Source: Pandoraea sputorum
Lineage (GTDB): Bacteria; Pseudomonadota; Gammaproteobacteria; Burkholderiales; Burkholderiaceae
Assembly: GCF_000814845.2 (NCBI RefSeq)
Contig: NZ_CP010431.2
Location: 1,674,001-1,738,000 of the forward strand
Direction: 5' to 3'
Length of the DNA stretch: 64,000 nucleotides
Shown here: positions 9,718-18,742 of the stretch, piece by piece
Position numbering within the stretch: the stretch's first letter is position 1
How the letters are laid out: each line of letters opens with the position of its first letter
Position numbers and translations under genes: made by a program
Notes under the pieces: model-generated
Seen by the model: only the letters and a program-made list of their open reading frames with translations
Database searches by the model: none
Told to the model about the DNA's origin: nothing

Positions 9718-11298
9718 ATGAACATTTCGACGGCGCTTGAGAATACCGCGCTGCGCGGGGCAAATGTCGTGGCTGGCATGTCGGGTCTCGACAGAGACAT
9801 TACTTGGGTGCATATCGTCGATCACCCGGATATCGCTGCCTGGGTCGAACCCGGACATCTGCTGCTGAGCACGGGTTACAACTGGCCGAAAGAAGAAGCG
9901 CAGCAACGGGCTATGATTCGCTCGCTCTCCGATCTGGGGTTGGCCGGGGTTGTGCTCGCCGTCCCGAAATTCCTGGCGCATTTTCCCAGTGCTTCGATCG
10001 AAGAGGCGAACGACGTCGGCCTGCCGCTGCTGGAGTTGGAGTGGGACGTTCCATTCAGCGCGATTACTGAGCAGATTCATTCGAGCATCATCCGCTGTCA
10101 AAGCGAACTTATTCAACGATCTTATGAGATTCACAGGGCGCTGACCAACGCCGCGCTCACGGCCAACACGTTGAGCGACCTCGCGACGTCGCTTGGCGAT
10201 CTGCTCGATCGAGCGGTCAATTTCGTGGATCCGGACGGCTTGTCTCTCGGCACGAGTGAAGGCAATACGACACAAATTGATGTCGGTGCCAGAGAGCGGA
10301 GCTACATGAGGCTCTTGCACAATCGCATCATCCTGCGTCGAATTCAGGACAGCATGCACCCCATCCTGATCGATGCGCAGGAGGAAGTCGGTGTTCCTCG
10401 ACGGCTTGGATGTCCGATTCGCATTCGAGGGGAAATCGCTGCCATCGTGTTTGTCGACGAGGGCGATTGCGAGTTGGGTGAGCTGGACATCCGGGCGACC
10501 GAGCACGCGTCCATCGTCGCCGCGCTGCACCTGGCGCATATGCGCGCCTTGCATCTCCAGGAAGAGCGACTCGGCTATGCACTCGTGGGAACGCTCCTCG
10601 AAGGAAAGTTTGAGGAGACGCCGTCGGCCTTGGAAAGGGCGCGCCTGAGTGGATGGGATCCCTCCGGGAGCTACCGGGTCTGTCTGGTGCTTCTCGACGA
10701 GCCGTTGCCCTTGTCCAGAGAGGGTTTTTTGCGTAGAGAGCGATGGGTAGACCGGCTACGTAAGTATTTGGAAGGCATCGAGCAACCACCGCTCGTGCTC
10801 GTCTCGCTCAATCAGATCACCTTTTTCCTGCAGTCGCATCATGAGCCCGAACCGCTGTGGCGAATTCTCGGTAGTCGTGGCGCGGCATTGGCGGTGAGCC
10901 GTGAGCATTCCGGGGTGGCCGGTATGGCCCGTGGTGGAGAGGACGTGCAGTCGTTGTTGCCTCTGTTGAAACCTGGCAAGGTGCACCACTTCCATGAAGT
11001 GATGTTCCCGCGCGCGCTGATGGGTGACCCCGGCGCGCGAGAATTGTTCGTCGACAGCCGAATTGGCCCGTTGCTCGCCGACAAGAAGGGTGAAGTACTG
11101 ATGGAAACGGTCGAAGCGCTGTGTGCAGAGGGGTTTCAACTGGCCAATACCGCTCGCAAACTGGGCGTACATATCAGCACGTTGCGTTACCGTGTCGAAC
11201 GCATCGAGTCGATGTTGGGAACGACGCTGGAACGACAGGAAAGTCGCTTCGAAATTCAGGTGGCGGTGGCGCTCCACAAGATCCTCTCCGAGAGATGA
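9718..11298 (+). CDS. PucR-family transcriptional regulator
   Basis: 526 aa. The N-terminal PucR domain (about residues 1-130) carries DITWVHIVDHPDIAAWVEPG and LLLSTGYNW. A central GGDEF-like/CdaR segment follows, and the C-terminus is the PucR helix-turn-helix ANTARKLGVHISTLRYRVERIE. The ATG at 9718 has a cggag ribosome-binding site 8 nt upstream. Family members activate catabolic genes for purines, GABA, amino acids or sugar acids in response to a pathway metabolite. Its position directly behind gabT-HAD suggests control of the GABA block and perhaps of the divergent transporter. Confidence 0.9.
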   Translation: MNISTALENTALRGANVVAGMSGLDRDITWVHIVDHPDIAAWVEPGHLLLSTGYNWPKEEAQQRAMIRSLSDLGLAGVVLAVPKFLAHFPSASIEEANDVGLPLLELEWDVPFSAITEQIHSSIIRCQSELIQRSYEIHRALTNAALTANTLSDLATSLGDLLDRAVNFVDPDGLSLGTSEGNTTQIDVGARERSYMRLLHNRIILRRIQDSMHPILIDAQEEVGVPRRLGCPIRIRGEIAAIVFVDEGDCELGELDIRATEHASIVAALHLAHMRALHLQEERLGYALVGTLLEGKFEETPSALERARLSGWDPSGSYRVCLVLLDEPLPLSREGFLRRERWVDRLRKYLEGIEQPPLVLVSLNQITFFLQSHHEPEPLWRILGSRGAALAVSREHSGVAGMARGGEDVQSLLPLLKPGKVHHFHEVMFPRALMGDPGARELFVDSRIGPLLADKKGEVLMETVEALCAEGFQLANTARKLGVHISTLRYRVERIESMLGTTLERQESRFEIQVAVALHKILSER

Positions 11299-11299
11299 A

Positions 11300-11330
11300 A
11301 AAAATGGCGCCCGCGTAAGGCGCCATTTTT
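11300..11330 (+). terminator. Rho-independent terminator after the PucR gene
   Basis: Perfect stem AAAAATGGCGCC / GGCGCCATTTTT with a 7-nt loop, starting 2 bp after the stop codon. The A-run upstream makes it usable from both strands, so it also lies at the end of the convergent gabD gene. Confidence 0.9.
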
Positions 11331-11360
11331 CCTATACCTCGTGCTCAGTGAATCGCACGC

Positions 11361-12815
11361 TTAGCTCACATCGAGATGCAGCGTCTGGGCTTCGAGAAAC
11401 TCGTCGATGCCGTGGTGGGAGCCTTCTCTGCCCAACCCTGACTCCTTGACTCCGCCGAATGGCGCCACGGCGGACGAGATTACACCGGTATTGATACCGA
11501 CCATCCCGTACTCTAGCGCTTCGCCGACGCGAAAGACTCGCGCCAAATCGCGAGAGAAAAGATATCCGGCCAGCCCGTAAGGGGTGTTGTTGGCGCGGCG
11601 TATCACTTCTTCTTCCGTGGTGAACTTAAAGAGTGCGGCGACAGGCCCGAACGTCTCTTCGGAAGCGATTCGCATGCCGTCGGTTGCACCGCTCAGAATG
11701 GTCGGCTGGAAGAATTGCTCCCCCAATTCGGACGACGCGCCACCGGTGACGACGCTGGCGCCTTTGGCAAGGGCGTCTGCAACGTGGGCGGACACTTTCG
11801 AGACGGCCGCCTGATTGATCAATGGTCCGATCGTCACGTCTTTTTCGAATCCAACGCCAAGGCGCAACTGATCGACCGAGTGTTTCAGCTTTTCGATAAA
11901 TGCATCGTAAATGCCGGCTTGCACGTAAATGCGGTTCGCACAAACGCAAGTCTGTCCGCTGTTGCGGAACTTGCTCAGCATCACACCGGTGACCGCCTTG
12001 TCGAGATCGGCGTCATCGAACACGATGACCGGCGCATTGCCACCGAGTTCCATGCTGACGCGTTTGACGGTATCTGCACATTGACGCAGCAGCAGCTTGC
12101 CGACGTTCGTCGAGCCGGTGAACGTCAATTTACGAACGGTGGGATTGGCGGTGAGTTCTCCGCCAATGGCTTGCGGCATCCCTGTGACGATATTGATGAC
12201 GCCAGCGGGAATGCCGGCGCGCTCAGCGAGCACCGCCAGCGCGAGTGCCGAAAACGGCGTCAATTCGGAAGGTTTGACGATGACCGTGCAACCGGCTGCC
12301 AACGCGGGCGCCAGCTTGCGGGTGATCATCGCGTTAGGGAAGTTCCACGGTGTGATGGCTGCACAAACACCGACAGGCATTTTGCGAACGATGATTCGTC
12401 GTCCCGGTTGTTGGGCGGGGATCGTTTCCCCATAGGCACGGATACCTTCTTCCGCAAACCATTGTACGAACGATGCGCCATAAAGGACCTCGCCGCGCGA
12501 CTCCGCCAGCGGCTTGCCTTGCTCAAGCGTCATGATCAGCGCGAGATCCTCTGCGTGATCCAGCATGAGGTCATACCAGACGCGCAGGCGTGCCGCGCGC
12601 TCATGGGCGGTGAGGCCGCTCCATTGTGGCAGGGCGCGCTCGGCGGCCTCGATGGCCATTCGCGTGTCGCCGGCGTCACAGTTGGGCACGGTGCCGACGG
12701 TCTCGCCGTTGGCGGGATTGATCACGGGGAGCGTTTCGCCGGAACGGGCGGGCAACCAGAGTCCGTTGATGAAGGCATGCTGCCTGAGCAGCGAGGGGTC
12801 TTGCAGAGAAATCAT
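11361..12815 (-). CDS. gabD: Succinate-semialdehyde dehydrogenase (NAD(P)+)
   Basis: Aldehyde dehydrogenase, 484 aa, oxidising succinate semialdehyde from GABA to succinate. GabD-type features are PVGVCAAITPWNFPNAMITRK, the cofactor loop FTGSTNVGKLL, the catalytic Glu in VSMELGGNAP and the catalytic Cys in NSGQTCVCANRIYVQ. The C-terminus with GREGSHHGIDEFLE is also typical. It is the last gene of the minus-strand unit (FAD dehydrogenase, HAD, gabD) and completes the pathway begun by gabT. Other semialdehydes are possible substrates. Confidence 0.9.
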   Translation of the reverse strand: MISLQDPSLLRQHAFINGLWLPARSGETLPVINPANGETVGTVPNCDAGDTRMAIEAAERALPQWSGLTAHERAARLRVWYDLMLDHAEDLALIMTLEQGKPLAESRGEVLYGASFVQWFAEEGIRAYGETIPAQQPGRRIIVRKMPVGVCAAITPWNFPNAMITRKLAPALAAGCTVIVKPSELTPFSALALAVLAERAGIPAGVINIVTGMPQAIGGELTANPTVRKLTFTGSTNVGKLLLRQCADTVKRVSMELGGNAPVIVFDDADLDKAVTGVMLSKFRNSGQTCVCANRIYVQAGIYDAFIEKLKHSVDQLRLGVGFEKDVTIGPLINQAAVSKVSAHVADALAKGASVVTGGASSELGEQFFQPTILSGATDGMRIASEETFGPVAALFKFTTEEEVIRRANNTPYGLAGYLFSRDLARVFRVGEALEYGMVGINTGVISSAVAPFGGVKESGLGREGSHHGIDEFLEAQTLHLDVS

Positions 12816-12957
12816 GTCGACCTACCGGCTTACGTGATACGCAAACGGTAAACACCGACCGGCCGACGGCACGGGGCGCGCTTACCGCGCGATTCGAGGA
12901 AAGGGGGAGGGGCCTCCGGATTGACGTGGAATGTCGAGACCCCTCCTGTCAAACAGC

Positions 12958-13686
12958 TCAGCGAGCCAGTTCCGTCTTGTGCGCCTCGGCCAGGGCAGCC
13001 ATGCTCTCAAAGCGGAAATCGTACTTCGGCGTGCCGGGCGGGGGCATCGTCGCACCCCAGCCGGTATCAGCGTGACGGCGATCGATCCAGGCGGACGCAA
13101 GGTCGAAGCCGTTCGCCGGCGCGTGATCGTGGAACAAACTTTGCGCCGTATGCAGTACGTCCGTCTTCTGGAAGCCGAAGTCAGCGCCAAGTCGACCGAG
13201 CATGTATTCGAAGTTGCGCGGGTCGGGCTTGTACGAACCAATATCCTGCGCCGTATAGATCGCATCGAATTCGACACCGAGTCGCGCATTGCTGCCGCGG
13301 AACGAAAGACGATCCACATTTGACAGAATGACGAGCTTGTAATGCTGCTTCAGATACTGCAGCGCCTCGACCGAATCCGGGAATGCAGGCCAATCGGGCA
13401 CCGATGCGCCGAAAATGTTGGCTTCTTCGTCGGTGACGCCCACGTTCCACTCGTTGGCTAAACGACGATACACCGTGCCGAGCAAGAGGGAGTAGGCGAG
13501 CGCCGGAGTGCGCAGTTCCTGGTCGGCTTCATGGCGAGCGAAGATTTCCAGCGCCTGATCGCGGGTCAAGCCGCGTTTGCCCGCTTTCTCGAGCAGTGGC
13601 GACAGCCCGTTGAAAATACCGGATTCCCAGTCGATCAACGTGCCGTAGCAGTCGAACGTGAGTACTTTAAAGTCACTTAGCTTCAT
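12958..13686 (-). CDS. HAD-superfamily hydrolase, second copy in the GABA block
   Basis: 242 aa. Motif I is FDCYGTLIDWESGIFNGL (nucleophile Asp12); motif II is VILSNVDR; the Lys is in SYKPDPRNF; the last block is TAQSLFHDHAPANGFDL. It shares the GTLIDWESGIFN and AQSLFHDH signatures with the HAD gene next to gabT, so the two are paralogues of the same subtype. Two ATGs are adjacent; the second (13686) is 5 nt from an AAGGAG box and is chosen. Genuine haloacid-dehalogenase residues at the last block are absent, so the substrate is open. Confidence 0.82.
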   Translation of the reverse strand: MKLSDFKVLTFDCYGTLIDWESGIFNGLSPLLEKAGKRGLTRDQALEIFARHEADQELRTPALAYSLLLGTVYRRLANEWNVGVTDEEANIFGASVPDWPAFPDSVEALQYLKQHYKLVILSNVDRLSFRGSNARLGVEFDAIYTAQDIGSYKPDPRNFEYMLGRLGADFGFQKTDVLHTAQSLFHDHAPANGFDLASAWIDRRHADTGWGATMPPPGTPKYDFRFESMAALAEAHKTELAR

Positions 13687-13815
13687 CATCGCTCCTTAGT
13701 GAAAAGTGTCTGCGACGGCCTGATAAGAAGAGAATCGCAGGATTTGAGTGAAATTGTCCATATCGGCAGATGACTGACGTTGCGCGTTGTTGCGCTGTCG
13801 TCGGCCCCCGCGGGC

Positions 13816-15240
13816 TTATGTCGGCAACATGGGTAGAACCTTGCCCGGATTGAGCAAGTTGCGTGGATCCAGTGCGCGCTTGACAGCCCACGCCATATCC
13901 AGCTCCACCCAGCTTCGCACCGTCAGCAGTTCGTCGCGCTTGGCGACGCCTACACCGTGCTCCGCAGAAATCGACCCGTTCAGTTCGTTAGCTGCGTCGT
14001 CGATGAGTTGTGCAATCGCGGCGCCACGCGTTTGGACGAATGAATCCGCCGTGACATGGCTTGGGCGAAGCGGGTTGAAATGCACGTTCCCATCGCCGAC
14101 ATGACCGTAGACGATCATTCGGGTAGTGGGTTCGAGGTCGAGCACCTTGGCGGTGGTGTCCCGAATGAACGCCGGAATGCTGGACAGTGGCACGGAAATA
14201 TCGCATCGCACGCTGCCACGTGCTTGCGTCTGGGCATCCGATATTTCTTCACGAATCATCCAGAAGTCGGCTGCTTGTCTGGCGTTGGCTGCAATCACGG
14301 CATCGGTGGCATGGCCGGACGAGAGGGCGTCGGAAAGCACAGAGACGAGTTCAGCCTCCGCATCTTCCTGACCGGCATTCGACGAAGTTTCGACGAGTAC
14401 ATACCAGGGATGGGATGTCTCAAGTGGCGACGGACGATCGTTCAGATGCGACAGAACCAGCGTCATGGCATCGGACGAGATCAGTTCGAACGCGCTTACG
14501 TCGGAGCCGAGTCGCTCGCGCATCAAATTGAAGATTGCCAAGGCGTCCTCCGGGCTATTCGTACCGAGAAACGCGCTGGACACCGTGCGAGGCATGGGGA
14601 ACAACTTCAACACTGCGGCGGTGATGATGCCCAGCGTGCCCTCTGAACCGATGAAGAGATGCTTGAGGTCGTATCCCGCGTTGTCCTTGCGCAAGCCGCG
14701 CAGTCCATGCCAGATGCGACCGTCCGGCAACACGACTTCCAGACCCAGAACGAGCTCACGCATATTGCCGTATCGCAGAACGGCGGTTCCTCCGGCGTTG
14801 GTCGAGAGATTGCCGCCGATCTGGCAACTCCCCTCCGAGCCGATACGAAGCGGAAACAGGGTGCCGACATCCTCGGCGGCGCTGCGCGCCTGGCTAAGAG
14901 TAACGCCCGCAGACACCGTCATCGTGGCGTTCATGGTATCGATGGCGCGAATCTGATTGAGACGTGCGAGCGAAATGATGATCGATGTGCCGGTGGCGTC
15001 CGGCACGCTGCCGCCGAGCAGAGAGGTGTTTCCGCCTTGCGGGACGACCGAGATGCCATTGGCGTAGCAGTAACGCATGACGGCGCTGACTTCGTCGGTA
15101 TTGCCCGGCCGGACAACGGCTAACGACTTGCCGTGAAACACGTGGCGGTAGTCACTCTCGAACGATGCTGCGTCCGAGCCAATCAGCACGTTGTTATCAC
15201 CGACGAGGGTTCGTAAATTGACGAGATGTTGTTCAGCCAT
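13816..15240 (-). CDS. FAD-linked 2-hydroxyacid dehydrogenase (D-lactate/D-2-hydroxyglutarate/glycolate oxidase GlcD type)
   Basis: Flavoprotein of 474 aa with an N-terminal FAD_binding_4 domain (VVPQGGNTSLLGGSVPD; IGSEGSCQIGGNLSTNAGG contacting the pyrophosphate; HLFIGSEGTLGI) and a C-terminal FAD-oxidase_C domain with GHVGDGNVHFNP and SAEHGVGVAKRD, whose His residues bind metal and substrate. It oxidises a D-2-hydroxy acid to the 2-oxo acid, passing electrons to a quinone or ETF. It heads the minus-strand unit with HAD and gabD. D-2-hydroxyglutarate or a GABA-derived hydroxy acid is a guess from context. Confidence 0.85.
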   Translation of the reverse strand: MAEQHLVNLRTLVGDNNVLIGSDAASFESDYRHVFHGKSLAVVRPGNTDEVSAVMRYCYANGISVVPQGGNTSLLGGSVPDATGTSIIISLARLNQIRAIDTMNATMTVSAGVTLSQARSAAEDVGTLFPLRIGSEGSCQIGGNLSTNAGGTAVLRYGNMRELVLGLEVVLPDGRIWHGLRGLRKDNAGYDLKHLFIGSEGTLGIITAAVLKLFPMPRTVSSAFLGTNSPEDALAIFNLMRERLGSDVSAFELISSDAMTLVLSHLNDRPSPLETSHPWYVLVETSSNAGQEDAEAELVSVLSDALSSGHATDAVIAANARQAADFWMIREEISDAQTQARGSVRCDISVPLSSIPAFIRDTTAKVLDLEPTTRMIVYGHVGDGNVHFNPLRPSHVTADSFVQTRGAAIAQLIDDAANELNGSISAEHGVGVAKRDELLTVRSWVELDMAWAVKRALDPRNLLNPGKVLPMLPT

Positions 15241-15747
15241 GAGGTTGTGCCGGGGATTGAGTGTTCTCGATCGTCTTGCTGAGCGTCACATTGCATGCGA
15301 TTTCAGGATTGATGACAGCTTATGACCTTCCCGCGCTCGCAGATATGGCTAAAACGTAGGAGAAATGGGGGGCAAATTCGTGTGGCAGTAACCAAAAGAT
15401 GGGGGCGTTAAGACACCCTTTGCCATCTGCGCTCCGACAGCGTTGGCGGTCAAAGCACATCTTCCTGGCACAAGCCGGGCGAGCGGGTCGGCGTTCGTGC
15501 CATGGTTTGCATATCACGACAGGGGGGGCTGCGAGTAGGGCCGAAGGCGAATGTGACAGCCTAAATTGGCGGAAACACACGGAAATTGACGTCAAAAGCC
15601 GTATGCCACATTCGACGAATTCGGGTAGTGGAAGAAAAACTTAACGCAGTGTCCGCGATGGGTTGACCACTACAGACCGCCTTGCTCAGATAGGTAACAC
15701 TTCGACGTTCAAGCTGTAGCAGCTCAACCCACCGGCGCAGCCCAAAC
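15241..15747. other. Gene-free region upstream of the FAD dehydrogenase
   Basis: 507 bp between the start of the minus-strand FAD dehydrogenase and the 3' end of the EAL gene. It holds the promoter of the dehydrogenase-HAD-gabD unit. Open frames here look like chance frames. No repeat or RNA recognised. Confidence 0.4.
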
Positions 15748-17325
15748 TCAGCAACCCCGACCGAGCGGTGTACGTTCGGGAAGATTAAGAAACGTCTCAA
15801 GTGCCTCCACGGTCATTGCTTTACCGTATAGCCACCCTTGACCATATTGAACACCTCGCTTTCGCAAGTATTCCTCTTGACTCGTATGTTCAATACCCTC
15901 GGCCACCAACGCGAGCTTCAGTTCGTGGGCCATTGCGATGATATGGGGAGCGACAATGCTCGATGCGGCGCCCTGGTTCACTGTATCCACGAACGCCTTG
16001 TCGATTTTCAGTACGTCGACGCTAAGTTCTTGCAGGTACTTGAGGCTTGAATAGCCCGTGCCAAAGTCGTCCACGTATATGGGATGACCCGCCTCGCGAA
16101 ATTTTCGCAGGACGCGGCGGGCCTCGTCACCTACAGCCTCACGCTCGGTGACCTCGATCCGGATCTGCTCGGGTACTAAGCCGGTAGCGTTCATCTTCGA
16201 CTTCAAAACCTCAAGAAATCGATCGGTACGTAGATCCTCGCTGCTGACATTAATAGAGAAATAGAAGTTGGAATGCCGATGAAGCACCTCATCGAGATCG
16301 CGCATTGCATGCGCGAGTACGAGGTCTGTCAATGGTTCGATCAGGCCATTGGATTCGGCTATCGGAATGAACACCTCCGGCGAAAGAGGTTGCCCGTTCA
16401 GGTTCCATCTCACGAGCGCCTCGACACCAACACATCGTCCGTCGGCCAAGGCCACAATAGGCTGGTAGACGACGGTAAGTTCGTCGCGACGAATTGCTCT
16501 GGCCAGTCGCGAGGGAAACGATAGTTGTTGCCTGGACCAGCGCAAGGCCGCCCAACCCACCAAGGCGCCGACCACGGATCCGACTGAGAGCCAAACGAGC
16601 AACAGGCGATTACGCAGCGAATCGAAGTTGGCTTTCGGGGAGCGCACCACCACGCCAAGTGTATTCCCGGGCTGTGAATACACGCTGTAGGTCCATTGCG
16701 TGCCCGGCATATTCCCGTGGTCTTTCCACGACGCCAGCATTGCTCCACCGTCGGCACCTGGCGTCATCGCGACCAACGTATTCGTCTGTGGGTGGATCAC
16801 AGCGATTTGGCGACCTGCCGGCTCTATCTGATCGACGTACGATTGTGGGTCGATGGATATGTAGACGCCATTTCGGCCAAGCAATAGCTCGTCAGGCGCG
16901 GCGCTATCACCGGAGCGCCGTGGAACCCAAAACGAGCGTCCGTCCACGGCAGGATATTTGTCAAGGTGTGAGCCATGATTGCTCGCTCGCCCGTTCCCGA
17001 ATGCTACCGAACAAACGTACGTATCCCCCTGGTAACGGCCCACGTCACGAACAAACCGATAGCGGTAGTTGATGCGGCCCATTTCTACGAGGTCTGCCGC
17101 TGAGCAGTTCTCGCTGGTGGATCGCTCGACTTCGGCAAGCGCGTCGTGGGCTTCGCGACTGATCATCTCCGCACGTTGTTCCACTTGTCGCGCGAAGTTT
17201 GCAGCCATTTGTTTGTTCTCGCGATCCGCTTCCAATCCCGCGAAGTAAATGCTAGTCAGCACCGGCGTCAGCGTGCCGACACATGCGATCACAATGGACA
17301 GCAACACCAAGGGTGTACGGGGCAT
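15748..17325 (-). CDS. CSS-motif/EAL-domain cyclic-di-GMP phosphodiesterase
   Basis: Inner-membrane protein of 525 aa. There is an N-terminal membrane helix, a periplasmic CSS-type sensor domain (about residues 40-240, with ENCSAAD as the CSS-like motif, Ser-to-Ala at the third position, and a second Cys in TYVCSV), a second helix near residue 245, and an EAL domain (about 275-520). Catalytic motifs are present: EALVRWN, INVSSEDL, the Glu in EVTERE, DDFGTGYSSLKYL, LKIDKAF, AEGIEH and YGQGWLYGKA, so it should hydrolyse c-di-GMP. In CSS proteins the periplasmic disulfide state controls activity. Single-gene unit. Confidence 0.9.
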   Translation of the reverse strand: MPRTPLVLLSIVIACVGTLTPVLTSIYFAGLEADRENKQMAANFARQVEQRAEMISREAHDALAEVERSTSENCSAADLVEMGRINYRYRFVRDVGRYQGDTYVCSVAFGNGRASNHGSHLDKYPAVDGRSFWVPRRSGDSAAPDELLLGRNGVYISIDPQSYVDQIEPAGRQIAVIHPQTNTLVAMTPGADGGAMLASWKDHGNMPGTQWTYSVYSQPGNTLGVVVRSPKANFDSLRNRLLLVWLSVGSVVGALVGWAALRWSRQQLSFPSRLARAIRRDELTVVYQPIVALADGRCVGVEALVRWNLNGQPLSPEVFIPIAESNGLIEPLTDLVLAHAMRDLDEVLHRHSNFYFSINVSSEDLRTDRFLEVLKSKMNATGLVPEQIRIEVTEREAVGDEARRVLRKFREAGHPIYVDDFGTGYSSLKYLQELSVDVLKIDKAFVDTVNQGAASSIVAPHIIAMAHELKLALVAEGIEHTSQEEYLRKRGVQYGQGWLYGKAMTVEALETFLNLPERTPLGRGC

Positions 17326-17439
17326 CGCGAGTACTCACAAGGTTGCGGTCGCCGTCTTTGGCCGGAACGATCTCTCGCGAGGCAACGATTCGCGAAGAGC
17401 ATATTCGTTGTATGGACGTTCGATATCGACGTATCGGTG

Positions 17440-18186
17440 TTACTCGGCAATCGGATGCAACGGAAGCGGTTCGTTAAACGACGTAGGGGCGACGCGTCGG
17501 CGACGAAGCGATGCCAGGTGCGCTCCCATCGCGCTGGCGGCTGCCTGAGCGTCGCCAGCCGCAATGGCATCGAGCACGGCCGAATGCTCGTGCTGTGTAT
17601 GCGCGAGATCGCCCGGGGCGAGCAAGCGAAGCTTCCAAAGACGCGCAGATCGCTCGTGCAATGAACGCATGATTTCCGTCAACGCACTGTTCCCGGCCGC
17701 TTCGGCAATGATCGCGTGGAAATCGTGATCGATTTGCATGAACCGGTCGCGGTCATCCGCACGACTCAACTCGCGCGATGCTTCGATTAGCTCCCGCATC
17801 CGGCTCAACTGCGCCTCGGTGCGCCGCTGCGCAGCCAATGCCGCAACATTGGCTTCCACTGCCCATCTCGCTTCGAGCAAATCCAGTATCTCGTCCATCG
17901 ACTCGCGACGAATCTGAAGCCCCTTGCGCGGAATGATATCGATCAGTCCTTCAAGCTTTAATCGCTGGATTGCGTGATGCACAGGGGAGCGGCTGAAGCC
18001 GATCAGCTCGCAAATCATCAGCTCGTTAAAAAACTGGCCGGGACCGAACTCCAGCGAAAGAATACGCCGTTTGATCTCGACGTACGCCTGCTCCGCGAGC
18101 GACGCGCCCTTGGTGATCCGTCGAAGCGGCGACGGCGTCAGGGCTGCGTGCGGTGTTTCGAGATCGATAGGGCTCGGCTTTGGCAT
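17440..18186 (-). CDS. GntR-family (FadR/FCD) transcriptional regulator
   Basis: 248 aa. An N-terminal winged helix-turn-helix (AEQAYVEIKRRILSLEFGPG, then FSRSPVHHAIQRLKLEGLI) is followed by an all-helical FCD ligand domain with the metal-binding pattern (DHDFHAIIAEAAGN; QHEHSAVLDAIAAGD). The chosen start has AAGGAG 12 nt upstream; an in-frame GTG at 18243 would add 19 residues. It is divergent from the ABC transporter operon starting at 18743 and is its likely repressor, with an acidic effector from the pathway. Confidence 0.87.
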   Translation of the reverse strand: MPKPSPIDLETPHAALTPSPLRRITKGASLAEQAYVEIKRRILSLEFGPGQFFNELMICELIGFSRSPVHHAIQRLKLEGLIDIIPRKGLQIRRESMDEILDLLEARWAVEANVAALAAQRRTEAQLSRMRELIEASRELSRADDRDRFMQIDHDFHAIIAEAAGNSALTEIMRSLHERSARLWKLRLLAPGDLAHTQHEHSAVLDAIAAGDAQAAASAMGAHLASLRRRRVAPTSFNEPLPLHPIAE

Positions 18187-18742
18187 TTCTGACGGTATCT
18201 CCTTACGCATCTTCTGCATCTTCTGCAACTCGTGCGCCCTCACGCGGCGTCATGCCACCTGGGCGCGCATCGTGGGGTGCGGGTGTGGGGGCCTCATCGC
18301 TGAGCATCGTCGTCGGAGCAATGAGAGACAGAACGTGCGCCAGACGGATGTCGCTGCCCACGCGTCGAATCGGGGCGAGAAGGTGGGCGCCAACAGCGAA
18401 TCCCTGCCTCAACGACCGCGAGCCGGGCGGATGGGCACGATCGGCATCGCATTCTACCCGAGCGTCAACGCGCTCCCGACCCGATAACGCTCCGTAGACG
18501 GCCGCAGCCACGCAGCGACGCATCACCAGTTCGGTGAAAAAACTATGCCATCGCTGCCACTTCAGCGCATCCATCAATAGGCTCCGGTCGGAATATTTTT
18601 TCACTTGCGAATCTGTAACATATCACACAGTATGTCACAAACTATATTACGCCTTATGAACAAACACAACGTCCGGCGATGAGGGTTTCGCGGGACGTTG
18701 GCTTGACCGCGTCATCCATGGATTTCTACTTAGGGGTCGGAA
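18187..18742. promoter_or_regulatory. Divergent control region GntR / catabolic operon
   Basis: 556 bp between divergent genes. The part at about 18590-18655 is strikingly AT-rich compared with its surroundings and is the probable promoter of the transporter operon. The left part has normal GC and only chance open frames; a 133-codon minus frame at 18203-18604 has no recognisable protein features. Confidence 0.45.
18618..18635. promoter_or_regulatory. Candidate GntR operator
   Basis: Inverted repeat ACATA-N8-TATGT in the AT-rich patch, with two TCACA direct repeats (18623 and 18635) around it. Position between the divergent regulator and its presumed target fits a GntR-type operator. It differs from the GTATAC sites of the second half of the region. 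Confidence 0.35.

Noticed and set aside
8929..13686. Idea that the HAD genes plus the FAD D-2-hydroxyacid dehydrogenase degrade L-2-haloacids through D-hydroxyacids
   Set aside because: The dehalogenase-specific SSNxWD block is replaced by AQSLFHDH in both proteins, and the block is centred on gabT/gabD.
18203..18604. 133-codon minus-strand frame in the divergent control region
   Set aside because: No recognisable protein features; it overlaps the start of the GntR gene and the AT-rich promoter patch.
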